A DNA stretch of 64,000 bases from contig NZ_CANKUD010000002.1 in the NCBI RefSeq assembly GCF_947486615.1, positions 434,001 through 498,000 on the forward strand, written 5' to 3'. The first letter of the stretch is position 1, and the number at the start of each line of letters is the position of its first letter. Under the pieces are notes generated by a model. That model saw only the letters and a program-made list of their open reading frames with translations, ran no database searches and was not told where the DNA came from. Origin of the DNA: an uncultured Modestobacter sp. Lineage in GTDB: Bacteria > Actinomycetota > Actinomycetes > Mycobacteriales > Geodermatophilaceae. The position numbers and the translations under genes were made by a program. Below, one piece after another: positions 19,326 through 29,200 of this stretch.

Positions 19326-21862
19326 GACCCCTCCCCCCGCAGGCTGGAGACCGACGTCGCTCCCGCAGGGGTGGGCAGAGCCCCTGCCGGCACCGGCGGC
19401 GGGCCGGCCAGCCGGACGACGGACCCCGGACCGGCACCGAGCTGGCTGCGCACCTCGCTGCCCGGGGAGCGCATCGGCAGCCAGACGACGCCGTCGGGCA
19501 TGTCGACCAGCCGCACCGGCAGGGTGATCGCCCCGGCCGGGCCGGTGACGGTGAGCGGGTCGCCGTCGGCGACGCCCAGCCGGCGGGCGGTGTCCTTGCC
19601 CAGCCGGGCGGCCGGCGGGCGGGCGGTGCCGGCCAGTCCGGGCTCGTCGCGCTGCAGCGTGCCGACGTCGACCAGCTGCCGCCAGGAGGCGAGCACCGCC
19701 TCGTCCTCGGCGAGCTGCGGCAGCGGCGCCGGCTCGACGTCGACCGCGGGCACCTCTGGGGCGGAGGCCGCGCCGCCGAGGGCCACCAGCTCGGCCCGGA
19801 CCTCGCTGATCGACCCCAGCCGCAGGTCCAGGTCCAGGTGCTCGGCGATGCCCTGCAGCACCCGGCCGTCGCTGAGCTGGCCGGTGCCGTGCAGCGTCGC
19901 GTCGAACGGGCGCACCCGACCCTCCCAGTCCAGGTAGGCGCCGGCCTTCTCCGGCGCGGCGGCGACCGGCAGGACGACGTCGGCGTGCGCGGTGACCGCG
20001 GAGGGGAACAGCTCCAGGCTGACCACGAACCCGGCCGCGGCCAGCGCCTGCTCGGCCAGCAGCGGGTCGGGCAGGTCGGCGGGGTCGACGCCGCCGACGA
20101 GCAGGCCGCCCAGTGCGCCGTCCCGGACGGCGGTGAGGATGCCGGTGAGGTCACGCCCGGGGGTGGCCGGGACGTCGGCTCCCCAGCGCTGGGCCACCGC
20201 GGCGCGGTCGGCGGCGCTGGCCACGGTGCGGCCGCCGGGCAGCAGCGTCGGCAGTGCACCGACCTCGACCGCGCCCCGCTCCCCCGCCCGGCGGGGCACC
20301 CAGCCGATCCGGGCGCCGGTCTCGGCGGCGAGCGCGGCCAGCGCGGTGAGGGCGCCGGGCACCTCGGCCAGCCGCTCGCCGGCCAGCACGACCGCGCCGG
20401 GCCGGAACAGCGCGGTGGCCACCTCGGCCAGGACGCCGTCCACCGGGTTGGCCGCGAGCTGCTGCAGCAGCCGGGTCTCCTGGCCGGGGACCGTCGGCAG
20501 CACGGTGGCCTGCAGCTTCTCCGCTGCCCGGGTGGCGAACGGGGCGACGTCGAACACCTGCAGGCCGGCGGTGCGGGTCGCCCGGCGCAGCCGCAGGAAG
20601 ACGATCGGCGACTCCTCCTCCGGCTCGAAGCCGACCAGCAGCACCGCGGGTGCCGCCGACAGGTCGTCGTAGGTGACCGCGCCGGCGCCGGGGGCGGTGC
20701 CGGCCACGTGGGTGGTCAGGAAGGCCAGCTCCTCGGCGGAGTGCGCGCGGGCCCGGGCGTCGACGTCGTTGGTGCCCAGCGCGACCCGGGCGAAGGTGGC
20801 GTAGGCGTAGGCGTCCTCGACGGTGAGCCGGCCGCCCGGCAGGACGCCGACCCCGCCGGCCTGACGCGCCCGCCGGAGCCCCTCGGCCGCAGCGGCCCAC
20901 GCCTCCGGCCAGGAGGCCGGCTGCAGCTCGCCGTCCCGGCGGACCAGCGGCGTCATCAGCCGCTCGTTGCTGCTGGCGTACCGGAAGGCGTAGCGGCCCT
21001 TGTCGCAGTTCCACTCCTGGTTGACCGCCGGGTCCTCGCCGGCCAGCCGACGGGTCACCGTGCCGCACCGGTAATCGGTGCGCTGGGCGCAGCCGCTGGC
21101 GCAGTGCTCGCAGACGCTGGGCTCGCTGCGCAGGTCGAACGGGCGGGCGCGGAACCGGTAGGTGGCGCTGGTGAGCGCGCCGACCGGGCAGATCTGGGTG
21201 GTGTTGCCGGAGAAGTAGGACTCGAACGGCTCGTCCTCGTAGATCGCCACCTGCTCCAGCGCGCCGCGCTCGAACAGCTCGATGAACGGGTCGCCGGCCA
21301 CCTGCTGGCTGAACCGGGTGCACCGGGCGCACAGCACGCAGCGCTCGCGGTCCAGCAGCACCTGGGAGCTGATCGGCAGCGGCTTGGGGTAGGTGCGCTT
21401 GGTGTCGGTGAACCGGCTCTCGGCGCGACCGTTGCTCATCGCCTGGTTCTGCAGCGGGCACTCCCCGCCCTTGTCGCAGACCGGGCAGTCCAGCGGGTGG
21501 TTGACCAGCAGCAGCTCCATCGTGCCCTGCTGGGCCTTGTCCGCGACCGGGCTGCTCAGCTGGGTCTGCACCACCATGTCCGGGGCGACCGGCGTGGTGC
21601 AGGAGGCGACCGGCTTGCGCTGGCCCTCCACCTCCACCAGGCACTGCCGGCAGGCGCCGATCGGGTCGAGCAGCGGGTGGTCGCAGAACCGCGGGATCTG
21701 CACGCCGATCTGCTCGGCGGCCCGGATGATCAGCGTGCCCTTGGGCACCGCGACCGGGAAGCCGTCGATGGTGCAGTGCACGGCGTCCGGTGGGGTGTGC
21801 GGGCCGGGCATGCCCGGCGGCAGCGCTGGGGCGGGCTCGGGGACGGCGGGGGTGGTGGTCAT
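19322..21862 (-). CDS. nuoG: NADH-quinone oxidoreductase subunit G
   Basis: An 846-residue iron-sulfur protein. From the N-terminus, a [2Fe-2S] ferredoxin domain ([20 protein letters not shown], residues 58-78), the HxxxCxxC region [19 protein letters not shown] near residue 125, two more cysteine clusters in [18 protein letters not shown] near residue 170, and the CEHCASGC motif near residue 250 that opens a molybdopterin-oxidoreductase-like domain. The rest resembles the MopB fold but shows no molybdenum-binding features, as usual for NuoG. It carries electrons from NuoE/F to NuoI. ATG 21862 overlaps the nuoF stop (ATGA). Soluble peripheral arm. Confidence 0.96.
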   Translation of the reverse strand: MTTTPAVPEPAPALPPGMPGPHTPPDAVHCTIDGFPVAVPKGTLIIRAAEQIGVQIPRFCDHPLLDPIGACRQCLVEVEGQRKPVASCTTPVAPDMVVQTQLSSPVADKAQQGTMELLLVNHPLDCPVCDKGGECPLQNQAMSNGRAESRFTDTKRTYPKPLPISSQVLLDRERCVLCARCTRFSQQVAGDPFIELFERGALEQVAIYEDEPFESYFSGNTTQICPVGALTSATYRFRARPFDLRSEPSVCEHCASGCAQRTDYRCGTVTRRLAGEDPAVNQEWNCDKGRYAFRYASSNERLMTPLVRRDGELQPASWPEAWAAAAEGLRRARQAGGVGVLPGGRLTVEDAYAYATFARVALGTNDVDARARAHSAEELAFLTTHVAGTAPGAGAVTYDDLSAAPAVLLVGFEPEEESPIVFLRLRRATRTAGLQVFDVAPFATRAAEKLQATVLPTVPGQETRLLQQLAANPVDGVLAEVATALFRPGAVVLAGERLAEVPGALTALAALAAETGARIGWVPRRAGERGAVEVGALPTLLPGGRTVASAADRAAVAQRWGADVPATPGRDLTGILTAVRDGALGGLLVGGVDPADLPDPLLAEQALAAAGFVVSLELFPSAVTAHADVVLPVAAAPEKAGAYLDWEGRVRPFDATLHGTGQLSDGRVLQGIAEHLDLDLRLGSISEVRAELVALGGAASAPEVPAVDVEPAPLPQLAEDEAVLASWRQLVDVGTLQRDEPGLAGTARPPAARLGKDTARRLGVADGDPLTVTGPAGAITLPVRLVDMPDGVVWLPMRSPGSEVRSQLGAGPGSVVRLAGPPPVPAGALPTPAGATSVSSLRGEGS

Positions 21863-23187
21863 CGGCCTGCTCCAACCGGCTCGAGCCGCAGCGACCGGCC
21901 CAGGCGGGCCTGCTCGTCGGCCGGCAGCAGCGCGACGTAGTCGTCCTTGAAGTACTTCAGCGAGCTGGCGATGCAGCTGGTGGCGCCGTCACCGAGGGCG
22001 CAGAACGACCGGCCCAGGATGTTGTCGCAGGTGTCGGTGAGCAGGTCCAGGTCGGCGGCCCGGCCCTGCCCGTGCACCAGTCGCTCCAGGATCTGGACCA
22101 GCCAGTAGGTGCCCTCCCGGCACGGGGTGCACTTGCCGCAGCTCTCGTGCGCGTAGAACTCGGTGAACCGCAGGGTGGCCTCGACGATCGAGTCGGTCTC
22201 GTCGAAGACCATCAGCGCGGTGGTGCCGAGCATCGAGCCGGCCTTCGCCACCGAGTCGAAGTCCAGCGGGACGTCGAGGTGCTCGGGGGTGAAGTACGGC
22301 GTGGAGCTGCCGCCCGGCGTCCAGAACTTGAGCTCGTGCCCGGGGCGCACGCCGCCGGCCATCTCCAGCAGCTCGCGCATCGTCGTCCCCATCGGGGCCT
22401 CGTACTGGCCGGGGCGCACCACCCGGCCGGAGAGGGAGTAGATCTTCGGGCCGGGCGACTTCTCCGGGCCCATCGTCGTGAACCACTCGGCGCCGCCGCG
22501 CACGACGTACGGCACGCTGGCCAGCGTCTCCACGTTGTTGATCACCGTCGGGGAGCCGTACAGCCCGGCGACGGCGGGGAACGGCGGCTTGAGCCGGGGC
22601 TGGCCGCGGTAGCCCTCCAGCGAGTCCAGCAGCGCCGTCTCCTCACCGCAGATGTAGGCACCGGCGCCGGCGTGCACGACCAGCTCCAGGTCGTAGCCCG
22701 AGCCGAGCACGTCGCTGCCGAGGTAACCCGCCGCGTAGGCCTCCTGGACGGCGGCCATCAGCCGGCGGTGGGCGTGCACCGCCTCGCCGCGGACGTAGAT
22801 GACGGCGAACTGCGACCGGATCGCGTAGGCGGTGATGATCACCCCCTCCACCAGGGAGTGCGGGTCGGCCATCATCAGCGGCACGTCCTTGCAGGTGCCC
22901 GGCTCGCCCTCGTCGGCGTTGACCACCAGGTACTTCGGCGCCGCGGCCGGGCCGGTCGGGGTCTCCCCCGGCTTGGGCTGCGGGATGAAGCTCCACTTCA
23001 TGCCGGTCGGGAACCCGGCGCCGCCGCGGCCGCGCAGGCCGGAGTCCTTGACCAGCGCGACGACGTCGTCCGGCGCCATCCCCAGCGCCGACCGGAGCGC
23101 CCGGTAGCCGTCGGTGCGCTCGTAGGTGTCCAGCGTCCACGACCGGGGTTCGGCGAACCGCGCGGTGAGCACAGGGGTCAGCGGCAT
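21859..23187 (-). CDS. nuoF: NADH-quinone oxidoreductase subunit F (NADH and FMN binding)
   Basis: A 442-residue flavoprotein. [16 protein letters not shown] near residue 50 binds NADH/FMN, and [19 protein letters not shown] near residue 170 is the second nucleotide-contact region. The C-terminal [4Fe-4S] cluster (N3) is bound by [12 protein letters not shown] near residue 350 and the Cys in [15 protein letters not shown] near residue 390. It oxidises NADH and starts electron flow in complex I. The start ATG 23187 leaves one nucleotide between it and the nuoE stop, so translation is coupled. Soluble peripheral arm. Confidence 0.97.
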   Translation of the reverse strand: MPLTPVLTARFAEPRSWTLDTYERTDGYRALRSALGMAPDDVVALVKDSGLRGRGGAGFPTGMKWSFIPQPKPGETPTGPAAAPKYLVVNADEGEPGTCKDVPLMMADPHSLVEGVIITAYAIRSQFAVIYVRGEAVHAHRRLMAAVQEAYAAGYLGSDVLGSGYDLELVVHAGAGAYICGEETALLDSLEGYRGQPRLKPPFPAVAGLYGSPTVINNVETLASVPYVVRGGAEWFTTMGPEKSPGPKIYSLSGRVVRPGQYEAPMGTTMRELLEMAGGVRPGHELKFWTPGGSSTPYFTPEHLDVPLDFDSVAKAGSMLGTTALMVFDETDSIVEATLRFTEFYAHESCGKCTPCREGTYWLVQILERLVHGQGRAADLDLLTDTCDNILGRSFCALGDGATSCIASSLKYFKDDYVALLPADEQARLGRSLRLEPVGAGR

Positions 23188-23188
23188 C

Positions 23189-24193
23189 TCAGGCGTCCCG
23201 CTCTCTCGCGTCGCCGGCCACGGCCTGGGAGTGGCCGGCCGGGGTGTCGGTGCCCTCGCCGCCGCGCTCGGCCGGCTGCCGGCCGGCGGGCTCGGGGGCG
23301 TCGGGGTGGTGCTGGGCGGCGCCGGCCCGCTCGGCCGGGGTGTCGGCGGAGGCAACGGCGGTGTCCGCGGCCTGCTCGGAGTCGGTCTCCCCGCGGCCAC
23401 CGGCCGGCTCGACGTCCGGCTCGGGGGCGACCTCCGGCTCGGGGTGCCGCATCGGCGGGGCCACCTCGCCGCGCTCGGCGGCCAGCCGCACCCCGACCAG
23501 CGTCGGCTCACCTGCCGACGGCGCGTCGATGGCGGCCCGCTCGGCAGCGAGGTCGGCGCGCTGGGAGAAGCCGGCGAGCTGGCGGGAGATGCCGCGGAAG
23601 TCGGTGAGCGGCGCGCCCCGGGTGGGCGGTGGCTTCTCCCCGCGGCGCAGCGCGGCGACCAGCTCCCGGGCCGAGTCGACGTCCTGCTGGTCGTAGAACT
23701 CGTAGTCGACGGTGACCACGGGGGCGTAGTCGCAGGCGGCCAGGCACTCGGCGTGCTCCAGGGTGACCGCGCCGTCGGCCGTGGTCTGGTCGTGGCCCAC
23801 GCCGAGGTCGGCGGAGACGGCGTCGTAGATCCGCTGCCCTCCGAGGACGGCGCACAGCGTGTTGGTGCAGACGCTGACCAGGTGCCGGCCGGTGGGGTGC
23901 CGCTTGTACATCGTGTAGAAGGTCGCGACCGCGCCGACCTCGGCCTTGGTCAGCCCGAGCAGCCGGGCGCAGAAGCCGACGCCCTCCGGGGAGACGTAGC
24001 CCTGTACCGACTGGACCAGGTGCAGCATCGGCAGCAGGGCGGAGCGCGGTTGCGGGTAGCGGGCCATGACCTCGCGCGCTTCTGCCTCGGTCTGCGCGGT
24101 CAGCGGCGGCAGGTCCGGGGCGGCGGGCTCGACCGGGCTGGAGTCCAGCCCGGTGACCGCCGTCCCCTCGGCGGAGCCGGGAAGGGCACTCAT
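23189..24193 (-). CDS. nuoE: NADH-quinone oxidoreductase subunit E
   Basis: A 334-residue [2Fe-2S] protein. The thioredoxin-like core spans about residues 25-205; it includes [20 protein letters not shown], the first cysteine pair VCTNTLC near residue 113 and the second pair AECLAAC near residue 152, ligands of cluster N1a. NuoE of most bacteria is 150-250 residues; here about 130 extra residues follow the core, rich in Pro, Glu, Ala and Gly (for example [16 protein letters not shown]). The tail looks disordered. ATG 24193 overlaps the nuoD stop (ATGA). It pairs with NuoF in the NADH-oxidising tip of complex I. Confidence 0.94.
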   Translation of the reverse strand: MSALPGSAEGTAVTGLDSSPVEPAAPDLPPLTAQTEAEAREVMARYPQPRSALLPMLHLVQSVQGYVSPEGVGFCARLLGLTKAEVGAVATFYTMYKRHPTGRHLVSVCTNTLCAVLGGQRIYDAVSADLGVGHDQTTADGAVTLEHAECLAACDYAPVVTVDYEFYDQQDVDSARELVAALRRGEKPPPTRGAPLTDFRGISRQLAGFSQRADLAAERAAIDAPSAGEPTLVGVRLAAERGEVAPPMRHPEPEVAPEPDVEPAGGRGETDSEQAADTAVASADTPAERAGAAQHHPDAPEPAGRQPAERGGEGTDTPAGHSQAVAGDARERDA

Positions 24194-25512
24194 CGGTCGA
24201 CTCCCCCCATCACGGGGTCGATCGAGGCGATCGCGGCGATGACGTCGGCGATCATGCCGCCCTCGCTCATCGCCGCAGTGGCCTGCAGGTTCACGAAGCT
24301 GGGGTCGCGGACGTGCACCCGGAACGGGCGGGTCCCGCCGTCGCTGACCACGTGGTAGCCGAGCTCCCCGCGGGGGGACTCGATCGCCGTGTAGACCTGG
24401 CCGGCCGGCACCCGGAAGCCCTCGGTGACCAGCTTGAAGTGGTGGATCAGGGCCTCCATCGACTGGCCCATGATGTGCCGGACGTGGTCCAGGGAGTTGC
24501 CCATGCCGTCGGCGCCGAGGGACAGCTGGGCGGGCCAGGCGATCTTCTTGTCCTCGACCATCACCGGGCCGGGCTCCAGCCGGTCCAGCGCCTGACCGAT
24601 GATCTTGATGGACTCGGTGATCTCGCCCATCCGCACCAGGTAGCGGCCCCACGCGTCGCAGGTGTCGGCCGTCGGCACCTCGAAGTCGTAGGTCTCGTAG
24701 CCCAGGTAGGGCTCGACCTTGCGCATGTCCCAGGGCAGCCCGGCCGCACGGAGCACCGGGCCGGTGACGCCGAGGGCCACGCAACCGGTGAGGTCGAGGT
24801 AGCCGACGTCCTTGAGCCGGCGCTGCCAGATCGGCTGGCCGGTGAGCAGCCGGTGGGTGCCCGCGACCCGCTCGGGCAGGACGGCGAGCAGCTCCCGCAC
24901 GGACTCGACGGCGCCCTCGGGGAGGTCCTGCGCCAGGCCGCCGGGGCGGACGTAGGCGTGGTTCATCCGCAGCCCGGTGATCTCCTCGAGCACGTCGAGG
25001 ACCAGCTCCCGCTCCCGGAAGCCGTTGGTCATGCCGGTGAGCGCGCCCATCTCCATGCCGAAGGTGGCCAGCGCGACCAGGTGCGAGGCGATCCGGTTGA
25101 GCTCCATCACCAGCACCCGGATGGTCTGCGCGCGCTGCGGCACCTCGATGCCCAGCAGCTTCTCCACGGCCAGGCAGTAGGCGGTCTCGTTGAACAGCGG
25201 GGCCAGGTAGTCCATCCGCGTGACCAGGGTCGTGCCCTGGGTCCAGGTGCGGTACTCGGTGGTCTTCTCGATGCCGGTGTGCAGGTAGCCGATGACGACG
25301 CGGGCCTGGGTGACCGTCTCGCCCTCGAGGTCGAGCACCAGCCGGAGCACCCCGTGGGTCGAGGGGTGCTGCGGGCCCATGTTGACGACGAGCCGTTCGT
25401 CGTCGTGGGTGTCGGCGCCGAAGGTCTGGTCCCAGTCGCCGCCGGTGACCGTGTAGACCCGGCCCTCGGTCGTCGCCCGTGAACCTGCGTACGGGTCCTG
25501 GGTGGTCGTCAC
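24190..25512 (-). CDS. nuoD: NADH-quinone oxidoreductase subunit D
   Basis: A 440-residue protein, the 49-kDa-type subunit. [15 protein letters not shown] near residue 45 is the loop that contacts the quinone head group, with the catalytic His. [18 protein letters not shown] near residue 75, [20 protein letters not shown] near residue 160 and [20 protein letters not shown] near residue 380 are also conserved. It shapes the quinone pocket with NuoB and NuoH. The start is GTG 25512. Unlike most nuo joints, a 76-nt gap separates it from nuoC, and this gap holds a dispersed repeat. The stop overlaps nuoE by 4 bp. Confidence 0.96.
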   Translation of the reverse strand: MTTTQDPYAGSRATTEGRVYTVTGGDWDQTFGADTHDDERLVVNMGPQHPSTHGVLRLVLDLEGETVTQARVVIGYLHTGIEKTTEYRTWTQGTTLVTRMDYLAPLFNETAYCLAVEKLLGIEVPQRAQTIRVLVMELNRIASHLVALATFGMEMGALTGMTNGFRERELVLDVLEEITGLRMNHAYVRPGGLAQDLPEGAVESVRELLAVLPERVAGTHRLLTGQPIWQRRLKDVGYLDLTGCVALGVTGPVLRAAGLPWDMRKVEPYLGYETYDFEVPTADTCDAWGRYLVRMGEITESIKIIGQALDRLEPGPVMVEDKKIAWPAQLSLGADGMGNSLDHVRHIMGQSMEALIHHFKLVTEGFRVPAGQVYTAIESPRGELGYHVVSDGGTRPFRVHVRDPSFVNLQATAAMSEGGMIADVIAAIASIDPVMGGVDR

Positions 25513-25588
25513 TGTGTCTTCGCCTCGACTCTGGTCTCGTTCCGCTCCTCGGTCGCTGGCGCTCCCTGCGATGCTCGCTCGGCCGTCG
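25513..25588. repeat. Dispersed GC-rich repeat in the nuoC-nuoD gap
   Basis: The 76-nt gap contains CTCGTTCCGCTCCTCGGTCG and CTGGCGCTCC followed by GATGCTCGCTC. A related core (CTCCTCGCTGGCGCTCGTCG) recurs at 48359-48378, also between two minus-strand genes. Most other nuo genes overlap or nearly touch, so the gap looks like an insertion of a mobile short repeat. Confidence 0.4.
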
Positions 25589-26308
25589 TCATCGGTAGCT
25601 CCGGCGCTCGTCGGGCGGGGGGATCTGGGCGCCCTTGTACTCGACCGGGACGCCGCCGAGCGGGTAGTCCTTGCGCTGGGGGTGGCCTTCCCAGTCGTCG
25701 GGCATGAGGATCCGGGTCAGCGCCGGGTGGCCGTCGAAGACGACGCCGAACATGTCCCAGGCCTCCCGCTCGTGCCAGTCCGCCGTCGGGTAGACGGAGG
25801 TGACCGAGGGGACGTGCGGGTCCTCGGCCGTCACGGCCACCTCCAGCCGGATCCGGCGGCGGTAGGTCATCGAGGTCAGGTGGTAGGCGACGTGCAGCCG
25901 GGGCCGGCCGGGCCCCGCGGCCGGGCCACCGCTGTCGGCGTAGTCGACGCCGGAGACGCTGCTGCACAGCTCGAAGCGGAGCGCCTCGTCGTCCCGCAGT
26001 GCCTGGACCAGGGTGAGCAGGTGCTCGCGGGCGAGGAAGTACGTGATCTCGCCCCGGTCGACCAGGACCCGGTGCACGGCAGCGGTGTACGTAGCCTCGC
26101 CGACCGCGTCGGTCAGCGCGTCGGTGACCTCGTCGAACCAGCCGCCGTAGGGCCGCTCGGTGGAGTGCAGCGCGACGGCGCCACCGGGCTCGACCCGGAC
26201 GAGACCGCCGAACCCGGAGGTGTCGCCGCTGCCGGTGACCCCGAAGGCGCCCTTGCGGAAGCCCCCGCCGGGGGCGGTCGCGGCGCCGAAACCGGCCTCG
26301 TCGCTCAC
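25589..26308 (-). CDS. nuoC: NADH-quinone oxidoreductase subunit C
   Basis: A 239-residue protein, the 30-kDa-type subunit. The first 45 residues are Gly-rich and not conserved. The core has [12 protein letters not shown] near residue 120 and ends with the signature [19 protein letters not shown] near residue 182 and [20 protein letters not shown] near residue 210. It supports the NuoB/NuoD core of the peripheral arm and has no cofactor. Start GTG 26308 overlaps the nuoB stop (GTGA). It is encoded separately from nuoD, not fused as in Escherichia coli. Confidence 0.95.
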   Translation of the reverse strand: MSDEAGFGAATAPGGGFRKGAFGVTGSGDTSGFGGLVRVEPGGAVALHSTERPYGGWFDEVTDALTDAVGEATYTAAVHRVLVDRGEITYFLAREHLLTLVQALRDDEALRFELCSSVSGVDYADSGGPAAGPGRPRLHVAYHLTSMTYRRRIRLEVAVTAEDPHVPSVTSVYPTADWHEREAWDMFGVVFDGHPALTRILMPDDWEGHPQRKDYPLGGVPVEYKGAQIPPPDERRSYR

Positions 26309-26973
26309 CGGTCGGCTCCGGGCAAGGCGACGGCGTTGCCTCCGCGCTGCTCGATCGCGAACTGACCGGTGCGACCGTCGGCAGCGGCCTGCTCGTAGGC
26401 CCGGCGCGCAGCCGGGTCGGCCCGGACGCTGGAGGGCATCGCGAGGTGCAGCTCCGGCGCCGTGCCGTTCGCGCGGGCGGCGGCCTGCTCGCGGGCGCGC
26501 TTGGCGCCCAGCGGCTGGTGCTGGATCTTGTGGTGCAGCTTGAGGATCGCGTCGGTGAGCATCTCCGGCCGCGGCGGGCAGCCGGGCAGGTACATGTCCA
26601 CCGGGACGATGTGGTCGACGCCCTGCACGATCGCGTAGTTGTTGAACATGCCGCCGGAGCTGGCGCAGACGCCCATGGCGAGCACGTAGCGCGGCTCGGG
26701 CATCTGGTCGTAGATCTGCCGCAGGACCGGCGCCATCTTCTGGCTGACCCGCCCCGCCACGATCATCAGGTCGGCCTGGCGCGGGGAGGCGCGGAAGACC
26801 TCCATGCCGAAGCGGGCCAGGTCGTAGCGGCCCGCACCCGAGGCCATCATCTCGATCGCGCAGCAGGCCAGGCCGAACGTGGCCGGCCACAGCGAGGACT
26901 TGCGGGTCCAGTTGACCAGCTTCTCCACGCTGGTCAGCAGGACGCCGCTGGGCAGCTTCTCCTCCAGCCCCAT
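26305..26973 (-). CDS. nuoB: NADH-quinone oxidoreductase subunit B ([4Fe-4S] N2)
   Basis: A 222-residue subunit. The cluster N2 ligands are the tandem cysteines in [12 protein letters not shown] near residue 37, [15 protein letters not shown] near residue 102 and the Cys in [12 protein letters not shown] near residue 133. N2 is the last cluster in complex I and reduces menaquinone. The last 55 residues, after the conserved core, are Ala/Arg-rich and specific to this lineage. The ATG at 26973 follows the nuoA stop by 36 nt. Soluble, at the junction of the arms. Confidence 0.97.
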   Translation of the reverse strand: MGLEEKLPSGVLLTSVEKLVNWTRKSSLWPATFGLACCAIEMMASGAGRYDLARFGMEVFRASPRQADLMIVAGRVSQKMAPVLRQIYDQMPEPRYVLAMGVCASSGGMFNNYAIVQGVDHIVPVDMYLPGCPPRPEMLTDAILKLHHKIQHQPLGAKRAREQAAARANGTAPELHLAMPSSVRADPAARRAYEQAAADGRTGQFAIEQRGGNAVALPGADR

Positions 26974-27009
26974 GTCAGCGCCCCCTCTCCGTGGTCGGTG
27001 TGGTGTGAG

Positions 27010-27372
27010 TCAGTCCCACTCCAGCCCCCCGCGGCGCCACTCGTAGGCGAAGGCGATGAAGACCGTGCCGATGAAGACGGCCATCGCGCCGAGACCCCAC
27101 AGGCCCAGCGCGTCGTTGGCGACCGCCCACGGGTAGAGGAAGACGATCTCGATGTCGAAGACGATGAACAACATCGCGGTCAGGAAGTACTTGATCGGGA
27201 TCCGGCCGCCGGTGAGCGGCTGGTCGACCGGCTCGATGCCGCACTCGTAGGCCTGCACCTTCGCGCGGTTGTAGCGGCGCGGGCCGATGAAGGGCGCGGC
27301 GGTCACCGAGAAGAGCGCGAAGCCCGCGGCGAGCACGAAGAGGCCGACGAGCGGCACGTAGTTCGACAGCAT
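27010..27372 (-). CDS. nuoA: NADH-quinone oxidoreductase subunit A
   Basis: A 120-residue protein with three membrane helices. The loop AYECGIEPVDQ near residue 42 carries the conserved Cys and Glu next to the quinone tunnel, and FDIEIVFLYPW near residue 73 is the family signature. It is the first gene of the nuoA-N operon. A perfect Rex operator lies about 130 nt upstream and a hairpin lies in the leader. ATG 27372 is preceded by GAGGGGGTGA at a rather long distance of about 10 nt from the ATG. Part of the membrane arm. Confidence 0.96.
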   Translation of the reverse strand: MLSNYVPLVGLFVLAAGFALFSVTAAPFIGPRRYNRAKVQAYECGIEPVDQPLTGGRIPIKYFLTAMLFIVFDIEIVFLYPWAVANDALGLWGLGAMAVFIGTVFIAFAYEWRRGGLEWD

Positions 27373-27476
27373 CAGCGGTGGCTCACCCCCTCGGCGGTGG
27401 GCGCAGCGGCGATCGCTGCGGCACCCGCGTCGGGTGTGCACCTCGTCGTGCAGACCACGGAGACGACCTCCACTCG

Positions 27477-27495
27477 GCCCCGGGACACCCGGGGC
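27477..27495. promoter_or_regulatory. Leader hairpin upstream of nuoA
   Basis: A perfect 8-bp inverted repeat (GCCCCGGG, loop ACA, CCCGGGGC) between the Rex operator and nuoA. In the nuo leader RNA it would form a stable hairpin; it could attenuate transcription or only shape the leader. Inferred. Confidence 0.4.
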
Positions 27496-27500
27496 GGCGC

Positions 27501-27518
27501 TTGTGAACTACTTCACAA
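27501..27518. promoter_or_regulatory. Rex operator of the nuo operon
   Basis: TTGTGAACTACTTCACAA contains the Streptomyces Rex (ROP) consensus TGTGAACNNNTTCACA with no mismatch and is a perfect palindrome around a 4-nt spacer. It lies 129 nt upstream of nuoA on the transcribed side of a TAGGCT -10 box (27538-27533, minus strand), so bound Rex would block the promoter or early elongation. High NADH would release Rex and raise nuo expression. Rex itself is encoded in this window. Confidence 0.85.
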
Positions 27519-27532
27519 AGTCGAGCGGTCGA

Positions 27533-27538
27533 AGCCTA
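27533..27538 (-). promoter_or_regulatory. -10 box of the nuo operon promoter
   Basis: TAGGCT on the minus strand places the transcription start near 27526, with the Rex operator at about +9 to +26. No convincing -35 box is seen. Confidence 0.4.
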
Positions 27539-27561
27539 TCCATGCAACGCACCGGAACGCC

Positions 27562-27597
27562 AGGACCCCCGGTGACCGAGTTCACACCGGGGGTCCT
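27562..27597. terminator. Hairpin terminator upstream of the nuo promoter
   Basis: A perfect 13-bp stem (27562-27574 AGGACCCCCGGTG and 27585-27597) with a 10-nt loop. It would stop minus-strand transcription from the island side before the nuo promoter. Confidence 0.75.
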
Positions 27598-27624
27598 GAT
27601 GCCGTGCTGAGCTGGGACGTCAGG

Positions 27625-27768
27625 TCACAGCGGGCCGGGGCCGGGGGCCGGCGGCGGGGCGGTCGGGTCGGTGGGGCCAGGGGTCGGGACCGGCGCCGGG
27701 GACGGCGGGGACACCGGGTCGGTCGGCGACGGGGACGGCGAGGGCGGCTGGGGCGCGGGAGTGGTCAT
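27625..27768 (-). CDS. Small proline-rich peptide (47 residues), possible gene
   Basis: A frame starting at ATG 27768 (MTTPAPQPPSPSPSPTDP) and ending at 27625 encodes 47 residues, half of them Pro, Ser or Thr. GAGGG lies 6 nt before the ATG, and a perfect terminator hairpin follows 27 nt after the stop, which supports a real transcript. There is no signal peptide or membrane helix, and no family is recognised. Low-complexity composition in a high-GC genome can also arise by chance, so the call is tentative. Confidence 0.35.
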   Translation of the reverse strand: MTTPAPQPPSPSPSPTDPVSPPSPAPVPTPGPTDPTAPPPAPGPGPL

Positions 27769-27880
27769 GCCGACCCTCGTGCCCGGTGCCACACCGCGGA
27801 AACCGGCGCACCCTCCGCCCACGGCGAACCGCCCGAGCGCCGGCAAGGCCACCTGGAGACGCGGCCCGCCACGCGGACTG

Positions 27881-29200
27881 TCACTCCCTATAGTGCGCAG
27901 CCCAGGCGTCGCGAACCTCGTCGTCAATCCCATCGTAGATGGACGGACGCAGCCGCACATAGGTCTTGAACATCTCGTTCCTGAACCTTACGAGTCCGCG
28001 CTTTTGGAACGAGGGGACAAAGAGAATGGAACCATAGTCGAGCGTACACAAGTGTGCCCGGTATGTTGATCCGCCATTCACCTTTAGTCGATTGAGAATT
28101 TTATAGACCTCACCGGTCGGGATATCCACCTCGCGCCAGTTGGCGAAAGCCCTTAGCGTCTTTTCTCTATTAACAGAGTCTCTTACTGCCATTTGGTAGG
28201 TGTCAGCAAACTGCTGCGCGAACCTGTTCTCCACTATTCCGGAGACGGCGCGCCGCACATCCAGGGCTGAAACGAGCTTGATATTGCGTTCATCTGCATC
28301 GACCACAGCCTGCTGTCCGATAACGTGCGTAAACCAGGGAAAACCAGCGGCCATCTTAGCCAAGTGAAGGATGGCCTCTTGCGAGAACGCCATATCTATA
28401 CCGTTCTCCTGCAGGAACTGCTGCGCCTTCAGTACGATCTGACCAAGCTCCGCCTCCTCCATCAGTGGGACCTTCACCGGCATAAGGCGGCGTTCGAGCG
28501 ACTGGTGGTCCGCCAGGAGATCCGTCACATGGTCCGCAATCCCCACCAGTACGAACTTCAAATCTTCGCTGGATGCAGCCTTGAGAAAGCTGGCCAGGCC
28601 AGCAGTATTCTCCATGCGGTCTAGCTCATCTATAATGAAAAGCACTCGCTGTCCAGTGGCGTTCGTTAGCAACTCACACAGCTGAAGCAGCTTCTCTTCA
28701 AGGTTCAGGTCTTGATAAGATAAACGCTGAGATTCAGTTTGATACTTTCTTGTACTCTCCAGCTCCACCATTTTCAGAGTGAGCTTCTTGCGTGTCGTAC
28801 GGTCGATTAGCTGGGTGGCAGCGTCGCCTGATGTGGATGCAATGTTGTCGACACTCTCAGCAGAATTGACGAGCGCCTGAAGAAGGTCACTGAAAGTCTT
28901 GGTAGCGTCGGTGCAGGTCACATAGAACACCAGGTAGAAGTCGTCGGCAGACAAGGCCAATCGTTCAGCCTTGAGGTGCGCAAGTAGCTCTAGGTTGCCC
29001 ATAGCGATGAGCCTCAGTTGCAGGGCGAGACTGGACTTCCCTAAACCTCGGTCGCCATAAATCAGTGGCGTCGATCCGATGGCATGGAGAGAGTCCGCCA
29101 ACTCACGCACTTGCTTGCTGCGGCCCGCGAAACGCTCCGGGTCGTCGAGCTCCGCGGCCGGCCGAAACGCATTCTTTAGGGCAGCTCTGTTGCTTGTCAC
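27881..29200 (-). CDS. P-loop ATPase with C-terminal winged-helix-like region, unknown role, in lower-GC island
   Basis: A 439-residue AAA/STAND-type ATPase. DDPERFAGRSKQVREL (about residues 19-34) is the usual lead-in of ORC/STAND-like ATPases. Walker A is GDRGLGKSS at residues 49-57, Walker B is VLFIIDELDR at 186-195, and VLVGIADHVTDLL followed by LERRL near residue 236 looks like the sensor and arginine region. An extra helical insert lies at 130-170. The C-terminal 100 residues could hold a winged helix (GEVYKILNRLKVNGG near 363-377). Codon use differs from all neighbours: many A/T third positions. The start was set at GTG 29200, preceded by GAGGGG; GTG 29305 would add 35 atypical residues. 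It lies downstream of the membrane-protein gene on the same strand, suggesting a two-gene unit. Function unknown; a defence or signalling role is a guess. Confidence 0.75.
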   Translation of the reverse strand: MTSNRAALKNAFRPAAELDDPERFAGRSKQVRELADSLHAIGSTPLIYGDRGLGKSSLALQLRLIAMGNLELLAHLKAERLALSADDFYLVFYVTCTDATKTFSDLLQALVNSAESVDNIASTSGDAATQLIDRTTRKKLTLKMVELESTRKYQTESQRLSYQDLNLEEKLLQLCELLTNATGQRVLFIIDELDRMENTAGLASFLKAASSEDLKFVLVGIADHVTDLLADHQSLERRLMPVKVPLMEEAELGQIVLKAQQFLQENGIDMAFSQEAILHLAKMAAGFPWFTHVIGQQAVVDADERNIKLVSALDVRRAVSGIVENRFAQQFADTYQMAVRDSVNREKTLRAFANWREVDIPTGEVYKILNRLKVNGGSTYRAHLCTLDYGSILFVPSFQKRGLVRFRNEMFKTYVRLRPSIYDGIDDEVRDAWAAHYRE

